A stretch of DNA of 64,000 bases from assembly GCA_031277795.1 (NCBI GenBank), contig JAITLQ010000015.1:279667-343666 (forward strand), read 5' to 3'. Positions 51,201-57,931 of this stretch are shown here, piece by piece (position 1 is the first letter of the stretch; the number at the start of each line of letters is the position of its first letter). Under the pieces are notes generated by a model. That model had not been told where the DNA came from. It made no database searches and saw nothing but the letters and a program-made list of their open reading frames with translations. The DNA comes from Arthrobacter sp. Its GTDB lineage: Bacteria > Actinomycetota > Actinomycetes > Actinomycetales > Micrococcaceae. The position numbers and the translations under genes were made by a program.

Positions 51201-51372
51201 CAACGGCTCCAACGCCGGCTCGTCCTCCAACGGGGGCTCGTCCTCCAATGGTGGCACCGGCCTGGTGAACACGGGCGCCTCCTCCGGCCTGGTGTGGATG
51301 GGCGGCATCGCCCTCCTGCTGGTGATGGTGGGTGGCACGACGCTGGCGATTCGCCGCCGTCGCAACGCCTAA
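48289..51372 (+). CDS. Sortase-anchored surface protein, choice-of-anchor G type
   Basis: A 1027-residue exported protein. The GTG at 48289 follows AGGAGG at seven bases. The signal peptide ends near ATPAFA. Residues about 40-550 are the choice-of-anchor G region (DLTALSAVNLNLGGGVQVPLF, AAGQYAKTGKNPNTAYGSSG, many N-G/L-x-x-L strands). About 557-640 and 864-950 are two Ig-like/CARDB-like beta domains (PGATSTLTGTGFEPGETVTF; QTVTGTNFKAGEKVAATV). Between them, about 648-848 is Ala/Asp/Ser/Thr/Glu-rich low complexity. The C-terminus is Ser/Asn/Gly-rich, then LVNTG, a hydrophobic helix and RRRRNA, a sortase signal with LVNTG for LPxTG. Likely a cell-wall adhesin or structural protein. Confidence 0.87.
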   Translation: MQGTMSKLRSGAAIAAFSALVLASAGATPAFAAASDRAEAEGNLISGSVAGLDTDVLAELERAYSGNVTSPSADSSPLDLTALSAVNLNLGGGVQVPLFGDSGIIAVGAAGQYAKTGKNPNTAYGSSGLVGEDGAIAVDGATDPANSAYVDLTKLLAAAGLDDATGQLVSKLRVELGAIAASATQNGDDAATGAYKIADGKLILESPAVAALAGTLNTTLGSALGDVQTALNGLVGTNGALNTALSGVTGTLNGILVDFVGNLPGVSALVSVQNTVLQASLDTSSLPGILDGVLGQPITSPDGLVSIDLSEGTVTVNLAKAVAGSNGSDLNGLPANTEVLSSATVNAILDGVQAAVGGLTDKVIDLVTDAVNGLELKVNVSAGLSALGGVVGGDIKLQINGTVGGFLGVDGASKPTLTATGSTLTVLFIPLPIATIVNALTTPVLDLVQTTVATALGSVVTGDNSIIHTAFDGVLQPIVTTLQPVFDVLTKVASIKVNVQENPGNFETSTAVDAGSFTERALQVTLLPTLGTPLAQVNLASATVRSTAEAVGWETSLTADPTEVAPGATSTLTGTGFEPGETVTFTVADAPVGTGIANDEGEVTFVYTVPADAQDGDTITVTATGATSNTPADATLTVQADGGSESDSTSAATADVNANAAASAAASAQATADKAAAAQAAAVAAAQADQTDDASAAANADAEKAAAAAATADASTEASSSSTSEANAAAAAASQAAAQADATDDTNAEASAAANANAGAAASAAATADSSTDASAAAAADADAAADPSGETDAAATAEAESDADKNAAASSDDSATATAESDADKNASASSDDSANATAAADENGSADDDSVSNEPESTVKDKKLVRGEGVTQTVTGTNFKAGEKVAATVHSDPIVLDPATADENGTVTYTFAVGPDFELGDHSVTLVGETSGEVTEANNHTQFEVVDADDSGASSDSDASSSNEANASSNGSNAGSSSNGGSSSNGGTGLVNTGASSGLVWMGGIALLLVMVGGTTLAIRRRRNA
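50232..50830 (+). repeat. Low-complexity Ala/Asp region with deviant codon use
   Basis: Alanine is written mostly GCT here, and Asp mostly GAT, unlike the GCC/GCG and GAC of neighbouring genes. At 50691-50810 a 60-base unit occurs twice in tandem (coding EAESDADKNAAASSDDSATA and a close variant). The block looks like a slippage- or duplication-prone spacer. Confidence 0.8.
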
Positions 51373-51383
51373 CCCGGGCTAGG

Positions 51384-51475
51384 GTTGCCCCGATCGTGTG
51401 ATCGGGGCAACCCACCCCGAACTCGGTCCCGGCCGGGCCTTTCATCGGGTCCGTCCGGGACCGAGTGCTTTTCTT
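51384..51475 (+). terminator. Two hairpins after the surface-protein gene
   Basis: GTTGCCCCGATC/GATCGGGGCAAC around GTGT (51384-51411), then ACTCGGTCCCGG/CCGGGACCGAGT (51421-51466) followed by GCTTTTCTT. The second is a standard terminator 22 bases before the next ribosome site. Confidence 0.8.
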
Positions 51476-51497
51476 CCCCATCTCACAGGAGTACATC

Positions 51498-52397
51498 GTG
51501 AGCATCGACGCGGCGAAAGCCGCTCAGGTTCCTCCGCGGAATCCGTCGGATTCGTCCGACACCCCAGACCCGATCGCGGACGAACCGCGGACGTCCACCG
51601 TCGAGGTTGAGCGCTTGGGCCTCACGCTGGAGACGTCGCCACGCCCCCGCCGCCGCTCGTGGATCTTGCGTGGTGTCATGACGGTCGCCGTGCTGTTCAC
51701 GGCCTGGCACGTGTTCGCCTCCTTCCTCTGGATCGCACCCGTCTCGCCGCTGCGCGAGGTGGTGCCGGGGAAGGCGCTCTCGCAGTACATGATTCCGTTC
51801 TTCGGCCAGTCATGGTCCGTCTTTGCCCCTGAGCCGATCAACGGCGACAACCGCATGCTGGTGCGCGCCGTCGTCAAAGAAGGGGACGGGGAACGGACCA
51901 CCGAGTGGGTCAACGTCACGGATGTCGAAACCCAGCTCATGACCAACAAGCTCTTCCCCGCCCGCGCGGCGAATCAGAGCATCGACCTGGCCTCCGACTA
52001 CCGCGGCGTCTACGCCAAGCTCAACGACGAGCAGAAGGCCGCGGTCAACCTGAACTTCTACAAGGGCGACGACTGGGCGGACCGCGTTCAGGGCACCTTG
52101 AAGCGCCTGGGGACCAACAGCGCGGCCATCGGCAAGTACATCGACGTGGAATTCAGGGCCATCCGTTACTCCACCCAGGTGGCCAAGGCGATCTGGGGCC
52201 AGGACGTGGTGCGGGTCCAGTTCCAGATGGAGCGCCAAAACGTCATCCCCTTCGCCCAGCGGAACGATCCGGACGCCGAGCGGCCCAAGGTGCAGCTCAC
52301 GCCCTCCGGCTGGCGCGGCCTCCAGGTCGCGAAGGGGCAGTCGGAGAAGGACTTCGCCGACACCTTTAAGCGTCTGTACAAGGAGCTGAACCCGTGA
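51498..52397 (+). CDS. DUF5819 family membrane-anchored protein
   Basis: A 299-residue protein. A disordered N-terminus of about 50 residues precedes one membrane helix (ILRGVMTVAVLFTAWHVFASFLW, about 56-78), then an extracytoplasmic domain with the DUF5819 block YMIPFFGQSWSVFAPEPINGDNRMLVRA and RYSTQVAKAIWG. GTG 51498 has AGGAG upstream. It overlaps the HTTM gene by four bases; the two families are usually adjacent in actinobacteria. The function of DUF5819 is unknown, but the pairing suggests a partner of the HTTM protein. Confidence 0.82.
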   Translation: MSIDAAKAAQVPPRNPSDSSDTPDPIADEPRTSTVEVERLGLTLETSPRPRRRSWILRGVMTVAVLFTAWHVFASFLWIAPVSPLREVVPGKALSQYMIPFFGQSWSVFAPEPINGDNRMLVRAVVKEGDGERTTEWVNVTDVETQLMTNKLFPARAANQSIDLASDYRGVYAKLNDEQKAAVNLNFYKGDDWADRVQGTLKRLGTNSAAIGKYIDVEFRAIRYSTQVAKAIWGQDVVRVQFQMERQNVIPFAQRNDPDAERPKVQLTPSGWRGLQVAKGQSEKDFADTFKRLYKELNP

Positions 52398-53551
52398 GCG
52401 CCCCCAGCAAGTCCCAAGCCAAGAAGGCAACGGAGCCGCGAGCGACCGAGCCGCAGGCCCCTGAAGTGGTCACGGTCGGCGTGCTGTCAATCCTGCAGCG
52501 GCTGGGGAGGACCATCGCTACTCTGGCGGTGCTGCTCTGGCGGATGCTGGGCACCTCGATCAAGCGCATCGCCGTGTTCTGCGAGAACTGGCTGCTGGAT
52601 GGCAAGAAGGCCCCGCACGGTCTGGCCGTCACGCGCATCATGTTCGGCATCGCTGGCCTGGGCATCCTGGCCTCGAACTGGTCAACGCGCCTGTACTCCT
52701 TCGGCCCTGGGTCGATGTGGAACGGCCAGTGGGCGGCGCCCACCAGCGACTTCCCGAACATGTGGGTCTTCTCGATGTTCCGCACCGTGATGCCCAACGC
52801 GGCGGCCTACACTGCGATGTACCTCGTCGTGGCCGTGCTCGCGGTGATGTTCACGCTCGGGTGGCGCTTCAAGATCGTCCTGCCGATCTACTTTGTGCTC
52901 TGGGTGAGCTTGATCGAGGCCCAGGACCTGCTGGGCGATCAGGGCGACAACATGTATCGCATCGCGCTCATCCTGCTGTTCTTCGCCGATCCTTGCCAAC
53001 GCTGGGCCCTGGACGCGAGGCGCCGCCGCAAGGCCGCCGAGCGTGGCGGCTCGTGGCTGGCACAGACCTGGCGGGGCCGCCCGCTGCTGGATTCCAAGCC
53101 CGAGTACCAGAGCCTGTTCCACAACCTCACGCTCGTGGCGCTCACGGCCCAGGTGTGCTTCGTGTACGCCTCCGGCGCGCTCTACAAGGCCAGCGGTCAG
53201 CCGTGGTCCGGCGGCGAGGCGGTCTACGCCCCGCTGCATACCGTGCAGTTCGGCACCTGGCCAGCGCTCTCCGAGCTGGTCACCACGTGGGGACCGTCGG
53301 TGACCGTCGCCGCCTGGGGTTCCATCATCTTGCAGATGTGCTTCCCGATGATGCTGCTGACCCACCCCACCCGCGTGATCGCGTTGGTGGGCATCATGGG
53401 CTTCCACCTCGGCATCGCCCTGCTCATGGGCCTGCCGTGGTTCTCGCTCACGATGATTGCCATTGACTTCGTGTTCATCACGGAAAAGACCTGGACCAAG
53501 GCCATCTCGACCGTTCGAGGCACCTGGTCCGGGGCGGCGAGAGCCGCCTAG
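52394..53551 (+). CDS. HTTM (vitamin-K-dependent carboxylase-like) membrane protein
   Basis: A 385-residue polytopic membrane protein. GLAVTRIMFGIAGLGILASNW opens the first helix of the HTTM domain; later segments GDNMYRIALILLFFADPCQRWALD and LTLVALTAQVCFVYASGALYKASGQPW are the conserved HTTM core. The GTG start overlaps the DUF5819 stop. HTTM is the membrane part of gamma-glutamyl carboxylases; most bacterial members have no proven activity, and no separate carboxylase lumenal domain is visible here. Likely works with DUF5819. Confidence 0.87.
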   Translation: MSAPSKSQAKKATEPRATEPQAPEVVTVGVLSILQRLGRTIATLAVLLWRMLGTSIKRIAVFCENWLLDGKKAPHGLAVTRIMFGIAGLGILASNWSTRLYSFGPGSMWNGQWAAPTSDFPNMWVFSMFRTVMPNAAAYTAMYLVVAVLAVMFTLGWRFKIVLPIYFVLWVSLIEAQDLLGDQGDNMYRIALILLFFADPCQRWALDARRRRKAAERGGSWLAQTWRGRPLLDSKPEYQSLFHNLTLVALTAQVCFVYASGALYKASGQPWSGGEAVYAPLHTVQFGTWPALSELVTTWGPSVTVAAWGSIILQMCFPMMLLTHPTRVIALVGIMGFHLGIALLMGLPWFSLTMIAIDFVFITEKTWTKAISTVRGTWSGAARAA

Positions 53552-53617
53552 CCGGCCCCCTCCCGGCCCTGCGGAGCGTAACCCCTAAGGCGCTTCGGCA
53601 ACCCCCCTGAGGGGCGA

Positions 53618-53647
53618 ACGGCCCCGGACCCCTTGGTCCGGGGCCGT
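53618..53647. terminator. Bidirectional hairpin terminator
   Basis: ACGGCCCCGGACC and GGTCCGGGGCCGT pair around CCTT in the convergent gap. It is followed at 53661-53679 by the same 19-base GCCCGACGGCGGG sequence found at 5124-5142. Confidence 0.85.
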
Positions 53648-53726
53648 GTCGCGTTTGCTGTGCCCGACGGCGGGTGGCCGGGACGCGTCCGCGCGCCGTG
53701 TCGGCGGCCGGGTCGGGCGCGGGGGC

Positions 53727-55394
53727 CTACCGCACCCCGCGCAGGAGGCGCCCCGCGGCCACTGCCACGACAAGCGCCAGCACAGCGGCGATGCCGGCCG
53801 TGAGGCCAACGCCCGTGTCGAAGGCGTGGGCGGCCGACTCGAGGAGCTGGGAGCCGGCGTCGCCGCCCACCTGCCCCGCGACGTCGTGCGCCCCGGCCAG
53901 CGTCTGGCTGGCCGTCTCGGCCTGGGCGGGGCTCAGGCCAGCCGGCAGCGTGAGGTGGCCGGCGAAGAAGGCGTTGAGGAGGCCGCCGAGCACGGCGGTG
54001 CCCATGACGGATCCGACCTCGTAGGCCGTCTCCGAGATGGCGGAGGCGGCGCCGGCCTTGGCGGCCGGGACGGCGGAGAGCGCGAGGTCGTTGGAGACGG
54101 TCTCGGAGAAGCCGACGCCGAGGCCCAGCAGCACGAACGAGGCCATGACGACCCAAAGCTCGCCCGTGTGGCCGAGCAGGGCCAGCAGGCCGTAGGCGGC
54201 CACGTTGACGAGCACGCCCGTCACCATGAGCTGCACGCGGCCGAAGCGGCGGGCGAAGGGCACCACGGCCAGGCCGGAGGCGAACATCACCACGAGGCCG
54301 GGGAGCATGAACGTGGCGGCGTCCGCCGGGGAGAGCCCGGCCACGAGCTGCAGGTGCTGGGCCAGGAAGTACATGAAGCCCACGAGGCTGAAGAGGCTCA
54401 GCATGTTCACGAGCAGCGGGCCGGAGAACTGCTTGCGCTGGAAGAGGCGCACGTCGAGCATCGGCTTCTCGCGGGAGAGCTGGCGGCGAACGAAGAGGTA
54501 GCCCAGCGCGGCGCCGAAGGCGATCGCGGTGACCCACACGAACCACGGTTCGCCCGTCGAGGCGGACTTGATGCCGAAGGTGATGGGCAGCAGCGAGCCC
54601 ACGATGAGCACGATCGAGAGCGGGTCCATCGGGCCCGGATGCGGGTCCTTCGACTCGGGGATCAGGACGTGGGCCAGGGCCAGGAGCGGCAGCAGGATCG
54701 GCACCGAGATGAGGAAGACCGAACCCCACCAGAAGTGCTCGAGCAGCCAGCCACCCACGATGGGACCCAAGGCGGCGCCGGCGGAGAACATCGAGGCCCA
54801 CACGGCAACGGCCGTGGTGCGCTCGCGGGCGTCAACGAAGATGTTGCGGATGAGCGAGAGCGTGGCGGGCATCAGCATGGAGCCGAAGACCGCCTGCAGC
54901 GCGCGCCACAGGATGAGCGTCTCGGCCGTGGGGGAGTAGGCGGCCGCCACGGAGACCGCCGCGAAGCCGACGGCGCCGATGAGCAGCACACGGCGGCGGC
55001 CGATCCGGTCGCCGAGGTTGCCCATGGGCACGAGGAAGCCGGCCAGGATGAGCGGGTAGATGTCGATCATCCAGAGCACCTGCGTGCCGTCCGCCTCGAG
55101 CGAGGAGGTGATGGACGGGATCGCGAAGGTCAGGACGTTGTTGTCGATGCTCACCAGCAGCACGGGGAGCATGAGCAGCGCCAGCGCGAGCCAGCGGCGC
55201 AGGGGGGAACGCACGAGCTGGACCACGGGCGCGGTGCCGGTGCCGGTGGCGGGGCGCGTGGCGGCGTCGTCGCGCGGCAGGGCCGGGGCGTGGGCGATGG
55301 GGAGGGCCCCCGTGGAGGGGGCCGGGTCCTGGCGCTCGCTCGCGGGATGCGCGGTGGCCGAGCGCTGCTCTCCGAGGTTCGGGTGCGCGGACAT
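53727..55394 (-). CDS. DHA2-family MFS drug exporter (SmvA-like)
   Basis: A 555-residue, 14-helix exporter. After a Pro/Ala/Thr-rich N-terminus of about 60 residues, helix 1 reads LLVSIDNNVLTFAIPSI (motif D1), motif A is GNLGDRIGRRRVLL, and motif C is ALGPIVGGWLLEHF. The line resembles SmvA/QacA-type quaternary-amine and dye pumps. ATG 55394. It is divergent from a TetR gene with an ACCGTC-TG-GACGGT operator, typical of QacR-like control. Confidence 0.9.
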   Translation of the reverse strand: MSAHPNLGEQRSATAHPASERQDPAPSTGALPIAHAPALPRDDAATRPATGTGTAPVVQLVRSPLRRWLALALLMLPVLLVSIDNNVLTFAIPSITSSLEADGTQVLWMIDIYPLILAGFLVPMGNLGDRIGRRRVLLIGAVGFAAVSVAAAYSPTAETLILWRALQAVFGSMLMPATLSLIRNIFVDARERTTAVAVWASMFSAGAALGPIVGGWLLEHFWWGSVFLISVPILLPLLALAHVLIPESKDPHPGPMDPLSIVLIVGSLLPITFGIKSASTGEPWFVWVTAIAFGAALGYLFVRRQLSREKPMLDVRLFQRKQFSGPLLVNMLSLFSLVGFMYFLAQHLQLVAGLSPADAATFMLPGLVVMFASGLAVVPFARRFGRVQLMVTGVLVNVAAYGLLALLGHTGELWVVMASFVLLGLGVGFSETVSNDLALSAVPAAKAGAASAISETAYEVGSVMGTAVLGGLLNAFFAGHLTLPAGLSPAQAETASQTLAGAHDVAGQVGGDAGSQLLESAAHAFDTGVGLTAGIAAVLALVVAVAAGRLLRGVR

Positions 55395-55523
55395 GGGTAT
55401 CGTTCCTTGGTTCTTGCTCGCGGTGCGATCGAGGTGCTGGCGGTGCCGGTTCCCGCGGGCCGCGAACGGCCCCGGAACCAGGCAAGGGCGCCACCACCGA
55501 AGCGACGCCACTCCCATTACTGT

Positions 55524-55537
55524 ACCGTCTGGACGGT
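55524..55537. promoter_or_regulatory. Candidate TetR operator ACCGTCTGGACGGT
   Basis: Perfect 6-bp arms around TG, in the divergent gap between the SmvA-like pump and its TetR gene, next to a TACTGTACC promoter-like stretch. Confidence 0.7.
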
Positions 55538-55603
55538 TTATTTGAGAAGCCGGGGCGGCGTGATTCCGCTCTCTGTGACGCGCGGGCCGATAGAGTCTGA
55601 GGC

Positions 55604-56170
55604 ATGCCTCGCCCACCCGCCGCCCGCGACAAGCTCCTTGACGCCTACGCAGACATCCTGCGCACCGGCGGGGAGCGCGCCGCCACGCTCGAGGCCGTGG
55701 CCACTCAGGCCGGGGTCTCCAAGGGTGGGCTGCTGTACCACTTCAAGACCAAGGAGGCGCTGGCCGAAGCGCTCTCCGAGCGGATGCTCGAACTCGGTCG
55801 CGCCGACGTGGAGAAGATGCGCACGGCCCCCGACGGCCCCTCGAGCTACTACGTGCGCACCTCGGTGAACACCAAGAGCGCCTTCGACGTCACCTACGCC
55901 GCCATGATCCGGCTCTCGCAGGCCTACGTGGCCCCCGCCCGCCATGCGCTGGAGACGATCCACCGCTGGTGGCTCGACCTCATCCTCGAGGAGGTGGGCG
56001 AGCCGAGCGTGGCCGAGACGATCATGCTCATCGGCGACGGCCTCTACTCCTACGCCGCGCTCCCCGGCGAGCTCGACCGGCCGGAGGCCGGCGGCGACAT
56101 GGTGGGCCTGCTGCGGCAGGTCGAGGTGCTCAAGGCCGCGGCCAAGGCCCAGATCGCCGCCCAAGGCTGA
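55604..56170 (+). CDS. TetR-family transcriptional regulator
   Basis: A 188-residue TetR protein. The N-terminal helix-turn-helix (ATLEAVATQAGVSKGGLLYHFKTKEALAEAL, about residues 25-55) with GGLLYHF is typical. The remainder is a helical TetR_C-type ligand domain. ATG 55604. It most likely represses the divergent efflux pump through the site at 55524-55537. Confidence 0.9.
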   Translation: MPRPPAARDKLLDAYADILRTGGERAATLEAVATQAGVSKGGLLYHFKTKEALAEALSERMLELGRADVEKMRTAPDGPSSYYVRTSVNTKSAFDVTYAAMIRLSQAYVAPARHALETIHRWWLDLILEEVGEPSVAETIMLIGDGLYSYAALPGELDRPEAGGDMVGLLRQVEVLKAAAKAQIAAQG

Positions 56171-56207
56171 GCCGCGCACGCCCAACCCCGCTGTGAGGCG
56201 TGTTTGC

Positions 56208-56240
56208 CGCTCTGAGGCGGGAAACACGCGCCTCAGAGCG
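56208..56240. terminator. Hairpin in convergent gap
   Basis: CGCTCTGAGGCG and CGCCTCAGAGCG form a 12-bp stem around nine bases. An alternative pairing of TGAGGCGTGTTT upstream with AAACACGCGCCTCA would exclude it. Confidence 0.65.
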
Positions 56241-56295
56241 CAAGACCGACCTCAAAACTCGGCCTCCCGGCGTAGGCCGCGCGCCCGCCACCCAA

Positions 56296-56351
56296 CGCAC
56301 GACGACGCGGGCTCACCTTCCGTACGGAAGGCGAGCCCGCGTCGTCGTGCG
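56296..56351. repeat. 56-nt palindrome with inner CCTTCCGTACGGAAGG
   Basis: 19-bp perfect outer arms, one A/C mismatch, and an inner perfect 16-nt palindrome. The total length and the mismatch between inner and outer parts are the same plan as the ATCGGAGTG elements, with no sequence shared. Confidence 0.85.
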
Positions 56352-56378
56352 TGTGGTTCCCAGCGGTGTGCTGAACCG

Positions 56379-56415
56379 AGAACGGCGAGCAAACCGTTCT
56401 GCGTCCAGGAAACCG
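56379..56415 (-). terminator. GAGCAAA-loop hairpin repeat, copy 1
   Basis: AGAACGG and CCGTTCT pair around CGAGCAAA. The 37-base stretch matches 60743-60779 at 34 positions. It lies 15 bases past the stop of the permease gene on the minus strand. Confidence 0.7.
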
Positions 56416-56429
56416 CTTGAGTGGGGCGC

Positions 56430-57797
56430 TCAGCCCTCCTTGAGGTCGAGCATGGGCGCGCGCCGGCGGAAGCCCTTGGTCACGATCGCCAGGACGACGG
56501 CGCCCAGGAGCACCCAGAGGCCGCCGGCGGTGAAGGTGGTGGGCGTGAGCGAGGTCCACAGCCACACGGTGAGCGCCACGCCGATGAGCGGGAGCAGGCC
56601 GTTGTTGAGGTGCTGCCACGCCGTGGCGCGCTCCCGGCGGCCGAGGTAGAAGTGCTTGATGACCGAGAGATTTACGAAGGTGAACGCGATGAGCGCGCCG
56701 AAGCTGACCACCGAGATGATGAAGGAGAGGTCGACCACGAGCGCCAGCAGCGAGACGGCCGAGACCACGAGCGTGGCGGCGGCGGGGGACTTGAAGCGCT
56801 CGTTGAGCCGACCAAAGATCGGCTTGGGGAGCACGCCGTCGCGGCCCATGGAGTAGAGGATGCGGGCCACGGAGGCCTGCGAGGTCAGCGCAGAGCCCAG
56901 CGCGCCGGCCACGTAGCAGGCCGTGAAGAGCGTGGCCAGGAAGGTACCGCCCACGGCGGTCATGACCTCGGTCGCCGCCGAATCCGGGTCCGCGAACTGC
57001 GTGCTCTGGTGCGCCACCTGGGCCAGCCAGGAGAGCAGCACGAAGATCACGCCGGCGGCCAGCGTCACGATCATGATGGCCCTCGGGACCGTGCGCTCGG
57101 CGTCCTTGGCCTCCTCGGCCAGGGTGGAGACGGCGTCGAAGCCAAGGAAGGACAGGCACAGCACGGCGGCGCCGCCCATGAGCGCGCCGGTGCTGCCGGC
57201 GGCCTCCGAGCCGTCGCCCCTGAAGGGGGCCATGATGTCGATGCTCTGGCCGTTCATGGCGGCGATCGTGAAGACGATGAAGACGACAACAAACACGGCC
57301 TGCGCCGCGATGAGGACGAGGTTAGTGCGGTTCACCGACGTGATGCCGATGATGTTCAGCACCGTCACGAGGATGATGCACGCCACGACCCACACGCCGG
57401 CGGGGACGGCCGGCATGGCCACGTTGAGGTAGATCCCGATGACGAGGTAGTTGACCATCGGCAGGAAGAGGTAGTCGAGCATGAGCGCCCAGCCCACGAG
57501 GAAGCCCGTTTCGGGGCCGAAGGTGCGCTGCGTGTAGACGTAGGCGGAGCCGGCGTAGGGGTAGGCACCGGCCATGCGGGCGTAGGAGCGCGCCGTGAAC
57601 AGCATGGCCACGAGCGTGACGAGGTAGGCGGCGGCGACGCGTCCACCCGTGGACACGGTGACCAGGCCGTAGGTGGTGAACACGGTGAGCGGCACCATGT
57701 AGACCAGGCCAAACATGGCGAGGGAGGGCGTGCCGAGCACGCGCCGGAGCTGCGGTGAATCCGTGGCGGTGGCGGCGCCTTGCGTTCGCGTTTGCAT
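56430..57797 (-). CDS. APC-family amino acid/polyamine permease
   Basis: A 455-residue, 12-helix permease. Helix 1 carries MFGLVYMVPLTVFTTYGLV in place of the unwound G-I-G-xG motif, and AGAYPYAGSAYVYTQRTFGPETGFLVGWALML is the classical APC helix 2-3 block. AEEAKDAERTVPRAI follows helix 6. ATG 57797 has AAGGAG upstream. It is followed upstream on the same strand by an amidohydrolase gene, so it may import the substrate of that enzyme or its amine product. Confidence 0.9.
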   Translation of the reverse strand: MQTRTQGAATATDSPQLRRVLGTPSLAMFGLVYMVPLTVFTTYGLVTVSTGGRVAAAYLVTLVAMLFTARSYARMAGAYPYAGSAYVYTQRTFGPETGFLVGWALMLDYLFLPMVNYLVIGIYLNVAMPAVPAGVWVVACIILVTVLNIIGITSVNRTNLVLIAAQAVFVVVFIVFTIAAMNGQSIDIMAPFRGDGSEAAGSTGALMGGAAVLCLSFLGFDAVSTLAEEAKDAERTVPRAIMIVTLAAGVIFVLLSWLAQVAHQSTQFADPDSAATEVMTAVGGTFLATLFTACYVAGALGSALTSQASVARILYSMGRDGVLPKPIFGRLNERFKSPAAATLVVSAVSLLALVVDLSFIISVVSFGALIAFTFVNLSVIKHFYLGRRERATAWQHLNNGLLPLIGVALTVWLWTSLTPTTFTAGGLWVLLGAVVLAIVTKGFRRRAPMLDLKEG

Positions 57798-57931
57798 CAC
57801 GGCTCCTTTCGATTCAAGGGTGTTTCGGGGCGATGTATCAGTCCTGCTTGGTGCTTCTCGGGTGCTGCCGGGTGCTGCGCTGGGAGCATGTGGGCGGGGC
57901 CCCGCGGCGTCCCGCCCGGCGGTGGGGCGGG

